Positions 1 to 5,158 of a DNA stretch of 5,158 bases are shown in pieces. The notes under the pieces were generated by a model. That model did not search any database. It saw only the letters and a program-made list of their open reading frames with translations, and had not been told where the DNA came from. The first letter of the stretch is position 1. The number at the start of each line of letters is the position of its first letter. The stretch comes from Actinomycetales bacterium (GTDB lineage: Bacteria; Actinomycetota; Actinomycetes; Actinomycetales; Cellulomonadaceae), in assembly GCA_012514835.1 (NCBI GenBank), contig JAAYZM010000537.1:1-5158 (forward strand), read 5' to 3'. The position numbers and the translations under genes are program-made.

Positions 1-559
1 CGCGCCGCAACGAGACGGCGCCTGAGACAGCGGCGAGGAGCGGCACCGCGAGGATCGCCACCAGCAGGGCGGGAACACCGACCCACAGCTCCCCGGCCGA
101 GAAGTGCGAGCCCATGAACGGCACGAGAGTCCACACCGGGAGCAGCAGTCCGTAGAGCGCGACGCCGACGACGGCGCCCGCGAGCCCCTGGAGCGCCGTC
201 TCGACCACCGTGAGCACGACGACCTCTCCGGGCGTCACGCCGAGCAGTCGCAAGGTCGCGAGGCGGGCGTCGCGGCGGGACACCCCGAGCCGGGCTGCGG
301 CGCCACCGAGCGTGAGGAGCGGGACGAAGAGGAGCACGACGGCGATCCACGCGAGCCACACGTAGGCCTCCGCGTTGACCGACTCGAACTCGTTGCGCGG
401 CGCGGCGGCACGGCCCATGAACCCGAGCAGCCCGCCGACGACGCTCAGCGAGAGCGCCGTCGTGACCGCGAACGCGACGATCGCGAGCACCGTCGTGAGC
501 CGAGTATCCGAGCCGCCGGCGGAGCGGAGGCGGGGCGCGAGAGCGAGGACGGCCCTCAT
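1..559 (-). CDS. FtsX/MacB-type ABC transporter permease, partial (3' end outside window)
   Basis: Membrane subunit of an ABC transporter, presumably partnered with the ATPase encoded just upstream. The reading frame from ATG at 559 runs open to the window edge (186 residues seen, no stop). Hydrophobic segments that look like membrane helices lie at about residues 21-47, 66-88, 112-140 and 156-183. Between the second and third is the stretch GVSRRDARLATLRLLGVTP (92-110), which has the form of the cytoplasmic coupling region of FtsX-like permeases (an RR-x3-LA-x-LR-x-LG pattern). The ATG overlaps the ATPase stop by one base (TGATG) and has no clear Shine-Dalgarno sequence of its own, so coupled translation is likely. 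Family permeases of this class are usually around 400 or 800 residues, so at least half is probably missing. The substrate is unknown; relatives export antimicrobial peptides or lipids, or signal envelope stress. Confidence 0.85.
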   Translation of the reverse strand, partial: MRAVLALAPRLRSAGGSDTRLTTVLAIVAFAVTTALSLSVVGGLLGFMGRAAAPRNEFESVNAEAYVWLAWIAVVLLFVPLLTLGGAAARLGVSRRDARLATLRLLGVTPGEVVVLTVVETALQGLAGAVVGVALYGLLLPVWTLVPFMGSHFSAGELWVGVPALLVAILAVPLLAAVSGAVSLRR

Positions 560-1335
560 CACGCGGACCCGGTGGACCGGTGCGCGGACGCGGGGTCCCC
601 GACGTCGGCCCCGCGTTCGAGCTCGCCGACCACGAGACCGTCACGCATCTCGATGCGCCGCTCGCACCAGTCGGCGACGGAGCGGTCGTGCGTCACGACG
701 ACGAGCGACGCCCCCGCGGCGCGCGTGGTCTCGGTCAGCACTCGCATGACCTCGGTGCCCGTGGCCTGGTCGAGCGCCCCCGTGGGCTCGTCGGCGAAGA
801 CGACGGACGGGCCGCTGATGAGCGCGCGGGCGACCGCGACGCGCTGGGCCTGGCCGCCCGAGAGCTCCCCGGGACGGCGGTCTGCCTCTGCGGTGAGGCC
901 GAGCGAGGCGAGCCACTGGCGCGCCTTGTCGAGCGCGTCGGCACGCTTGGCACCGAGGAGCATCGCGGGAAGGGCGACGTTCTCGACGGCGGGCAGCTCG
1001 GACAGCAGCTGACCGAACTGGAAGACGAAGCCGTAGCTCCGGCGCCGCAGCAACGAACGCTCACGTTCGTCGAGGCTGCTCACCTCGCGACCGTCGAGCG
1101 TCACCGCGCCCGAGTCGGGCACGAGGATCCCGGCGAGGCAGTGCAGCAGGGTCGACTTCCCGGAGCCGGATGGCCCCATGACGGCGAGGGAGCGGCCGCG
1201 CGGCAGCGCGACGTCGACGCCTGCGAGCGCCGTCGTGGTACCGAAGGTCTTGACGAGGCCGTGGGCCGAGAGTCCGTGGGTGGCAGGGCTGTGGTCCATG
1301 CTCTTCAGCATGCGTGGGGACTCTGCGCGGCACAT
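559..1335 (-). CDS. ABC transporter ATP-binding protein, MacB/LolD/FtsE-like
   Basis: Cytoplasmic ATPase that would power the FtsX-like permease encoded next. All nucleotide-binding motifs are present (numbering from ATG 1335, 258 residues): Walker A GPSGSGKST (54-62), Q-loop glutamine 106 in FVFQF, signature LSGGQAQR (158-165), Walker B VVFADEP with catalytic E183, D-loop GALD (186-189) and switch histidine H216 in VTHD. Length and motif spacing fit the LolD/MacB subfamily (about 220-260 residues). The start is uncertain: in-frame ATGs lie at 1335, 1311 and 1299. The first has AAGG only a few bases upstream; homology to Walker A spacing would suit M13 (1299) best, because family members usually begin about 10 residues before the first strand (GLSAHGLVKTFG). 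The stop TGA shares its A with the permease ATG. The C-terminal 20 residues are a polar tail beyond the conserved fold. The gene appears intact and active; the cargo cannot be read from sequence. Confidence 0.95.
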   Translation of the reverse strand: MCRAESPRMLKSMDHSPATHGLSAHGLVKTFGTTTALAGVDVALPRGRSLAVMGPSGSGKSTLLHCLAGILVPDSGAVTLDGREVSSLDERERSLLRRRSYGFVFQFGQLLSELPAVENVALPAMLLGAKRADALDKARQWLASLGLTAEADRRPGELSGGQAQRVAVARALISGPSVVFADEPTGALDQATGTEVMRVLTETTRAAGASLVVVTHDRSVADWCERRIEMRDGLVVGELERGADVGDPASAHRSTGSA

Positions 1336-1340
1336 CGCCT

Positions 1341-1359
1341 TGACGTATCGATCTGACGT
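1341..1359 (-). promoter_or_regulatory. Direct repeat TGACGT x2 upstream of the ABC operon, possible operator
   Basis: TGACGT occurs at 1341-1346 and again at 1354-1359, a 13-base period with ATCGAT between. It lies 6-24 bases before the first possible ATG of the ATPase gene, or 42-60 bases before the third. If the downstream ATG (1299) is the real start, this is a natural position for a promoter or regulator site. No convincing -35/-10 pair is visible, so the regulatory role is inference only. Confidence 0.25.
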
Positions 1360-1392
1360 GCGGCGCGTGCCTCCCAGGGGCGAGGCGGGGTC

Positions 1393-1422
1393 CCACCACG
1401 GGCGGAGGCCGGGCCGTGATGG
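1393..1422. repeat. Imperfect inverted repeat in the hydrolase-ABC gap
   Basis: Arms 1393-1401 (CCACCACGG) and 1414-1422 pair at eight of nine positions around a 12-base loop. It lies between the stronger hairpin at 1438-1475 and the ABC operon, so it could be a second terminator stem or a leader structure. In DNA this GC-rich a stem of this size can arise by chance. Confidence 0.25.
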
Positions 1423-1437
1423 TCCGGGGCGAGAGTG

Positions 1438-1475
1438 GCGCCGGCCCCCGGGTGGGGAATTCCGGGGGCCGGCGC
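1438..1475 (-). terminator. Perfect 14-bp hairpin, likely terminator of the hydrolase gene
   Basis: Arms 1438-1451 (GCGCCGGCCCCCGG) and 1462-1475 are exact reverse complements with a 10-base loop. The stem begins 10 bases past the hydrolase TAG. No T-run follows on either strand, so it is not a canonical intrinsic terminator, but strong U-less hairpins at gene ends are common in high-GC actinobacteria. It would separate the hydrolase transcript from the ABC operon on the same strand. It may also act as a 3' stabilising structure. Confidence 0.65.
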
Positions 1476-1485
1476 GGCTTAGGTG

Positions 1486-3240
1486 CTACGACATCCAGAT
1501 GGTCTCGGTGTAGAACCAGTAGCTCTTGTCTGAGCTCGACGGGTTCTTCGTGGCAGCCGTGATCTTGCCGTCGGATCCCACGCGCCAGTAGTAGCCCTGG
1601 TTGTCCTTGATGCGAACCGCGCTGCCGTCGCTCGTGGTCCCGGTCTCTAGCTTCAGCTGCTCCCAGTCACCCTTGGCGGCACCGCGCGCGATCACGGGCT
1701 TACCGGTGGCATTGCGGTTGACCTGGACGTACTGTCCAGGATTGCGCGCATGGAGGTAGTCCCAGCTACCGGTGATCCCGATCCCGAACTGCTCCCAGAG
1801 ACCCACGCGGGGCGAGGTCGCTTCGAGCGGCTTGCCCGACTTACTCGTGACGTACTTCCCGGTCGACACGGACTTGAGAGCAACGACGAACTCATCTGTC
1901 CTCAGGCACCAACCCCAGTCGCCGAGGTCCGACATGCCGTCGTTCGAGCGCGCGGTCAGGAGGAACCGCCCCTTGTGCACGTAGAGGCACTCGGAGTGGA
2001 GCTGGCGGTTGCGCGGCGTCTGCCCCGGTGCGGCCTTGCCGTCGTGGTAGATCAGGCCGAGTCGCTCCCGGCCACCGGAGCCCTTGGCGGTGATCAGGGT
2101 GCCCTGGTTGGTCCACTCGGTGCTCGACCCGCACATGATGATGCCCTGGTAGTCGTACGGGCCCGTGACCGAGTTCGAGGTCGCGTACGCGAGCACCGAG
2201 TTCGCGGTGTTGGGCTGGCCGGGAGCCCGGCAGACGCCCGGGGTCACGGACGGCTTGGCGCCGAACATGAGGATGTACTTGCCCGGGAGCGACTGCACGT
2301 AGGAGGGCAGGGTGTCCTTGCGGTAGATCGACGCGCCCTCGATGTAGGGGTTCTGGTGGAACGTGCCGTTCGACTCGGTGCAGGTGCCCAGCCCCTGGTC
2401 GAACTCGTTGTTGTAGTTGCCACCATCGATCGCGTTGCCGTTCATCATCCCGTTGATGGTGATGAAGCCCTGGCTCTCCGAGGTCATGTTCTGGAGCGTG
2501 TACGCGTTGGTCATTTTGCGGATCGAGTACCCCCCGCACGTCGCGTAGTCCCCGTTCGCCCAGATCAGGTAGCGGTTCGCGGTGGCTGAGCCCGGGGTCG
2601 TGGAGTCGATCAGCACGTCTGGGTCGGACATGTACCAGCCCACCGCGTTGCTGTTGGAGTAGCGCGGGTCGCCCGTGCCGGGGATGATCTCCCGCCACTT
2701 CGACGAGGTGCCCGGGATGTTGTTCTTGGCGTAGTCCGCGGTGGGGTGCCCGGAGTACGTCACGAACAGTCGCTGGGACAGGCGGTTGTTCTTGTTGGTC
2801 AGGTTCGGGGAGTACATGTAGTACTCGTTGACCGACGAGGACTTCCTCAGCCACGTCGCGGCCGGCGCCCACTGGTGCTTGAACCCGCTGCGGCCGATCT
2901 GCGACTCGTTCAGCGCGGTGGTCTTGTTGTACCACCACACACCGTCGGGCGAGTACTGCCCCAGGGTCTTGTCCATCGGGTAGTAGTTCGAGCCTGGTCC
3001 GCTCGGGTCGATCGGTGCCTGATTGAGGTCCTGGGACGTGACCATGCACCACGCCAGCTGCGAGCTGTCGCCCGGCTGAGCACAGCGGAACACGTGCGGG
3101 TCCGCGGCATTCTGGGTCTGGTGGTAGTACTGGTCGGTGACGTCGGCCTGGGCCGGGGCGATCGCGAGTCCCGCCGCGGCGAGCATGGCGAGTCCGGCGA
3201 GGACGGCGGGCACACGCCACCGTCTGGAGAGGTGCAGCAT
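1486..3240 (-). CDS. Secreted GH43-like glycoside hydrolase with C-terminal fascin-like beta-trefoil
   Basis: Probable extracellular exo-glycosidase on arabinose- or xylose-containing polysaccharide (584 residues). The start at 3240 is set by AAGGAG eight bases upstream and a signal peptide right after it: SRRWR, a hydrophobic core (about 11-29) and likely cleavage after APAQA (residue 32). Residues 33-449 carry GH43 hallmarks in the usual order: D48 in NAADPHVF (candidate base), WAP at 124-126, D207 in SDPDVLID (candidate pKa modulator), E301 in PYIEGAS (candidate acid) and H399 in IYHDG. This part is longer than a typical 300-residue propeller, with an Asn/Gly-rich insert around 260-298. 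Eight cysteines (53, 65, 235, 287, 337, 370, 418, 445) in the exported part suggest disulfides. Residues 450-582 form three trefoil repeats; the first two share a W-E-Q motif (482-484 and 526-528). The fold call rests on motifs, not alignment. Substrate and exact subfamily are unknown; an alpha-L-arabinofuranosidase or exo-arabinanase is a reasonable guess. Confidence 0.78.
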   Translation of the reverse strand: MLHLSRRWRVPAVLAGLAMLAAAGLAIAPAQADVTDQYYHQTQNAADPHVFRCAQPGDSSQLAWCMVTSQDLNQAPIDPSGPGSNYYPMDKTLGQYSPDGVWWYNKTTALNESQIGRSGFKHQWAPAATWLRKSSSVNEYYMYSPNLTNKNNRLSQRLFVTYSGHPTADYAKNNIPGTSSKWREIIPGTGDPRYSNSNAVGWYMSDPDVLIDSTTPGSATANRYLIWANGDYATCGGYSIRKMTNAYTLQNMTSESQGFITINGMMNGNAIDGGNYNNEFDQGLGTCTESNGTFHQNPYIEGASIYRKDTLPSYVQSLPGKYILMFGAKPSVTPGVCRAPGQPNTANSVLAYATSNSVTGPYDYQGIIMCGSSTEWTNQGTLITAKGSGGRERLGLIYHDGKAAPGQTPRNRQLHSECLYVHKGRFLLTARSNDGMSDLGDWGWCLRTDEFVVALKSVSTGKYVTSKSGKPLEATSPRVGLWEQFGIGITGSWDYLHARNPGQYVQVNRNATGKPVIARGAAKGDWEQLKLETGTTSDGSAVRIKDNQGYYWRVGSDGKITAATKNPSSSDKSYWFYTETIWMS

Positions 3241-3248
3241 CGTTCGAG

Positions 3249-3254
3249 CTCCTT
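3249..3254 (-). promoter_or_regulatory. Ribosome-binding site of the hydrolase gene
   Basis: AAGGAG on the minus strand, eight bases before the ATG at 3240. It decides the start: the frame stays open a further 73 codons upstream to 3459, but that extension is Arg/Pro/Ser-rich low-complexity sequence and would bury the signal peptide. Confidence 0.85.
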
Positions 3255-3333
3255 GCGTGATGGATCGCGGAGGCGATCGCCGCCGCGGCCCATCGCTGTC
3301 GGAGCATGGCCTGCTTCTGGGGCCGACAACGAT

Positions 3334-3345
3334 CGAGGCGCCTCG
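3334..3345. promoter_or_regulatory. Perfect 12-bp palindrome, candidate operator for the hydrolase gene
   Basis: CGAGGCGCCTCG is its own reverse complement. It lies about 95 bases upstream of the hydrolase start and directly downstream of the -10-like TAGATT (minus strand, 3352-3347), where a repressor would block initiation. Sugar-hydrolase genes in actinobacteria are often controlled by LacI-family repressors binding palindromes with a central CG; this one centres on GC instead, so the regulator family is not assigned. Confidence 0.3.
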
Positions 3346-3552
3346 CAATCTAGGAGCCGGAGCGTGCCGGGCGCGGGTCGAGTGCGCTGCCAGAGCAGAG
3401 CTGTGCGCCCTCGCGCCACGAGTCGTGACAAATCCCCCTCGGGGCGGACCCAGATCCACCCCGAGCGGGATGATTCGCCCACTGGTCTTCGGAACGATCG
3501 ACGGGACCCGGTGGCGGGGCCCGGCGCGCCGTCACCACTGATCGCTCCGACC

Positions 3553-3558
3553 GAAGGA
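3553..3558 (+). promoter_or_regulatory. Ribosome-binding site of the lipoprotein gene
   Basis: GAAGGA, seven bases before the GTG at 3566. It fixes a GTG start that places a signal peptide with lipobox exactly at the N-terminus. Confidence 0.85.
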
Positions 3559-3565
3559 CCACCGC

Positions 3566-4579
3566 GTGACTCTTCGCCGCTCTGCCTCGCCGCTCGTGCT
3601 CGCCGCTGGGGTGGTGCTCGCGCTCACCGCGTGCACCCCAGCGCCACCCGCAGGCTCGCAAGGCGGGCAGCCGCAGGGGTCCGCGAGCGAGACGAGCTCT
3701 GGGACCGAGGACGCCCCGTCGGATGCGGCAGCCGAGACTGCACAGGCGGCGGCCCCGCTCGAGCTGCTCTTCAGCGGCACCAGCAGCACCGCCAAGGAGC
3801 GCAGCGAGAAGCACCTCGCTCTCCAGGAAGGCATCGCCGAGTGCATGGCAGAGCAGGGCTTCGACTACCCCGTGGTGCCGTGGGACGGGGTGGAGGAAGA
3901 CCAGAGCGGCTGGACCGATGCCGAGCTGCTCGAGCTCGGGTACGGCTTCTCGGCGAGCGTCGAGAACGAGACCGAGGAGTACGAGCAGCACCCGGTCGAT
4001 GCACTGATGGAGTCGATGTCGGGAGCGGAGCTCGCCGCTTTCCGTGAGGCGCTCGAGGGTCCGCCTCTCAAGGGCGAGGACTTCGCCGAGTGGGATCCCG
4101 CGGATGCCGTCCAGGTGCCGCTCGAGGACCGCGGATGCGTCGGGAAGGCCGAGCACGCGCTGTTCGGTGAGCAGGCCGACCTGACGAGCACGCCGCAGTT
4201 CCAGACCTTGCTCAACGAGCTCATCAACGGGTACGCCGCCGTGGAGAACGACACGCGGATGAAGGAGGCCCAGCTCGCGTGGTCCGAGTGCGTGGCTGAC
4301 GCCGGGTTCCCCGGGCTGGGTGCGCGCTGGGACGTGTCCGCGCTCCTAGAGCAGGAGTGGGCGGCGGCGTGGCCCGAAGAGGATCCGAGCCCGAACGAGC
4401 CGAAGCTGGCGGAGTTCCGCGAGCGGGAGCTCGCCCTGGCCCGCGCGGACGTCGGGTGCGCGGACAGCACCGGGCTGAACAAGGTGCGCACCGAGCTCAC
4501 CGCAGAGGCGGATCGCGCGTTCTTGGACCTGCACGCCGAGGAGATCGAGGCGCTCACCGCGGGGTCGCAGAACAGCTGA
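3566..4579 (+). CDS. Acidic lipoprotein of unknown function with duplicated C-x4-GF motif
   Basis: Predicted membrane-anchored lipoprotein on the outer face of the cell membrane, 337 residues; I do not recognise a named family. The N-terminus has charged residues (RR at 4-5), a hydrophobic core and lipobox LTAC, giving lipidated C23. Residues 24-64 are a Pro/Gly/Ser/Ala/Glu-rich linker, as expected for a tether. The rest is strongly acidic and mostly helical in appearance. Two similar blocks follow each other: ECMAEQGFDYP (92-102) with GC at 190-191, and ECVADAGFPG (241-250) with GC at 297-298. The four cysteines outside the lipobox (93, 191, 242, 298) therefore fall into two matching pairs. 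Such C-x4-GF lipoproteins occur as hypothetical proteins in actinobacteria; from memory some sit near transport or cell-wall genes. The GTG start is supported by GAAGGA. The gene is divergent from the hydrolase and ends just before a hairpin. No catalytic motif is seen. Confidence 0.88.
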   Translation: MTLRRSASPLVLAAGVVLALTACTPAPPAGSQGGQPQGSASETSSGTEDAPSDAAAETAQAAAPLELLFSGTSSTAKERSEKHLALQEGIAECMAEQGFDYPVVPWDGVEEDQSGWTDAELLELGYGFSASVENETEEYEQHPVDALMESMSGAELAAFREALEGPPLKGEDFAEWDPADAVQVPLEDRGCVGKAEHALFGEQADLTSTPQFQTLLNELINGYAAVENDTRMKEAQLAWSECVADAGFPGLGARWDVSALLEQEWAAAWPEEDPSPNEPKLAEFRERELALARADVGCADSTGLNKVRTELTAEADRAFLDLHAEEIEALTAGSQNS

Positions 4580-4589
4580 GGCAACGCCG

Positions 4590-4624
4590 CCGCAGGGGTC
4601 AGGGCCCCGAGCTGACGCCTGCGG
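4590..4624 (+). terminator. Imperfect 13-bp hairpin after the lipoprotein gene
   Basis: Arms 4590-4602 and 4612-4624 pair at 12 of 13 positions (only G4597/G4617 fails) around a nine-base loop. The stem starts 10 bases after the lipoprotein TGA, the same distance as the hairpin after the hydrolase. No T-run follows. Its right arm ends 12 bases before the GTG of the next gene, so it could terminate the lipoprotein transcript or, on a read-through transcript, limit ribosome access to the carrier gene. Confidence 0.5.
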
Positions 4625-4636
4625 GATGATGGCCGG

Positions 4637-5158
4637 GTGAGCGCCGTCCTGACCGCCCTGGGCACGTTGGGCGCCGTGGTGCTCGCGGGGTACCTGCTGG
4701 GGCGGTTCCGGGTGCTCGGCGAGCACGCCGCGACCGTGCTCGCGCGGGTCGTGTTCACGGTCGCGATCCCCGCGTTGCTGGTCGTCACGGTAGGGCGCGC
4801 GGACCTGCACGTGGTGCTGTCCCGGACGGCCGCCGTGACGGCGGTCAGCACGGCGATCGTGGTGGTGGGGGCCGCCGTCGTCGTCCGTGGTCTGTGGCGG
4901 CGCCCCGCGGGAGAGGCGACCATCGCGACGCTCTCCGCGAGCTACGTCAACGCCGCCCACCTGGGCCTGCCGCTCGCCGTGTTCCTGTTCGGGGACGCGG
5001 TGTACGTGGTGCCCACCATGCTGTTCCAGCTCCTCGTGCTGGCGCCGCTCGCGTTCACGGTCCTGGACGCGGACGCCGCGGGAACCACGGAGGGCCGACG
5101 ACGGCGCCCCGCGGAGGCCGCGCGCGCGACGGCGGGCCGCGTGGTGCGCAACCCGATC
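4637..5158 (+). CDS. AEC (auxin efflux carrier) family transporter, N-terminal part
   Basis: Membrane carrier of the AEC/Mem_trans family, whose bacterial members move small organic acids or related metabolites; the substrate here is unknown. From GTG 4637 the frame is open through 174 codons to the window edge. Family members are about 300 residues, so roughly the last two-fifths is missing. Hydrophobic helices appear at about residues 3-21, 34-53, 64-83, 107-118 and 125-143. The hallmark SYVNAAHLGLPLAVFLFGD (100-118) is the conserved helix break with its N-A-x2-LG-x-P pattern, and RNPI at 171-174 matches the usual entry into the second half. No strong Shine-Dalgarno is seen. Out-of-frame ATGs at 4626 and 4629 open a minute frame that stops at TGA 4638-4640, overlapping the GTG as GTGA. 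The start is chosen because it gives a first helix right at the N-terminus, as in the family. Confidence 0.87.
   Translation, partial: MSAVLTALGTLGAVVLAGYLLGRFRVLGEHAATVLARVVFTVAIPALLVVTVGRADLHVVLSRTAAVTAVSTAIVVVGAAVVVRGLWRRPAGEATIATLSASYVNAAHLGLPLAVFLFGDAVYVVPTMLFQLLVLAPLAFTVLDADAAGTTEGRRRRPAEAARATAGRVVRNPI

Larger units (their letters stand above)
3241..3565. other. Divergent intergenic region between hydrolase and lipoprotein genes
   Basis: About 325 bases with no supported gene. It must hold promoters for both divergent genes, though no consensus -35/-10 pair is clear. Visible elements are the two ribosome-binding sites, a perfect 12-bp palindrome (3334-3345), a perfect 10-bp palindrome GGCGATCGCC (3272-3281), an inverted repeat CTCGGGG/CCCCGAG (3438-3444 and 3459-3465) and an 8-bp stem with one G-T pair (3510-3517 with 3529-3536). 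The 9-mer AACGATCGA occurs twice (3328-3336 and 3493-3501). A weak -10-like TAGATT on the minus strand (3352-3347) is the best promoter hint for the hydrolase. Confidence 0.6.

Noticed and set aside
104..1012. 302-codon open frame on the plus strand over the ABC operon
   Set aside because: Antisense to clearly identified permease and ATPase genes; His/Arg/Glu-rich sequence with no domain.
1892..3307. 471-codon minus-strand frame overlapping the hydrolase
   Set aside because: Shadow frame of the hydrolase, Arg/Pro/His-rich, no recognisable fold; the true frame has a signal peptide and catalytic motifs.
3425..3453. GTGACA as a -35 box for the lipoprotein gene
   Set aside because: Five of six bases match TTGACA, but no -10-like hexamer lies 16-18 bases downstream.
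3241..3459. Open 73-codon extension upstream of the hydrolase start
   Set aside because: It is Arg/Pro/Ser-rich low-complexity sequence, lacks a ribosome-binding site at 3459 and would place the signal peptide internally; AAGGAG before 3240 marks the real start.
2746..4047. 433-codon open frame on the plus strand
   Set aside because: It crosses the hydrolase (antisense), the intergenic region and the lipoprotein in a wrong frame; its Arg/Gly/Val-rich composition is that of a high-GC shadow frame.
3865..4960. Long minus-strand frames opposite the lipoprotein and carrier
   Set aside because: Ser/Arg/Thr-rich shadows of two well-supported plus-strand genes.
1..5158. CRISPR array, tRNA, rRNA, insertion sequence or attachment site
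   Set aside because: No regularly spaced repeats, no transposase-like frame, no terminal inverted repeats and no cloverleaf-like sequence were seen on reading either strand.

Overview
The window looks like chromosomal DNA of a high-GC Gram-positive actinobacterium. The base composition is strongly GC-rich, two genes start with GTG, long shadow frames are open on both strands, and there is a signal-peptide glycoside hydrolase and an LTAC lipobox lipoprotein. The gene mix (secreted arabinan/xylan-type hydrolase, MacB-like ABC exporter, AEC carrier) would suit a polysaccharide-degrading soil group such as Cellulomonadaceae or Promicromonosporaceae. That placement is inference; no rRNA or marker gene is present.

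Layout. (1) From the left edge to about 1335, minus strand: a two-gene ABC transporter operon. The ATPase comes first (559-1335), and the FtsX/MacB-type permease follows (559 down to the window edge, 3' end missing). The two overlap by one base in a TGATG junction, so they are probably translationally coupled. (2) 1336-1485: a gap with a perfect 14-bp inverted repeat (1438-1475) just after the hydrolase stop codon, and a pair of TGACGT direct repeats just upstream of the ATPase. (3) 1486-3240, minus strand: a secreted glycoside hydrolase with a GH43-like five-bladed propeller followed by a three-repeat fascin-like beta-trefoil. (4) 3241-3565: a divergent intergenic region with ribosome-binding sites for both flanking genes and several palindromes, including a perfect 12-mer that may be an operator. 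(5) 3566-4579, plus strand: an acidic lipoprotein of unknown function with a twice-repeated C-x4-GF motif. (6) 4580-4636: a short gap with an imperfect 13-bp hairpin. (7) 4637 to the right edge, plus strand: the N-terminal part of an AEC (auxin efflux carrier) family transporter.

Functional reading. The hydrolase would act outside the cell on arabinose- or xylose-containing polymers, with its trefoil probably binding glycan. The lipoprotein is divergent from it and may share control, but nothing in its sequence shows a sugar-related role. The ABC pair appears to be a separate unit, insulated by the hairpin. The AEC carrier also appears to be a separate transport function. I found no CRISPR array, mobile element, tRNA or rRNA, and no convincing new multi-gene system. 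The most notable points are the domain architecture of the hydrolase and the internal duplication in the lipoprotein.
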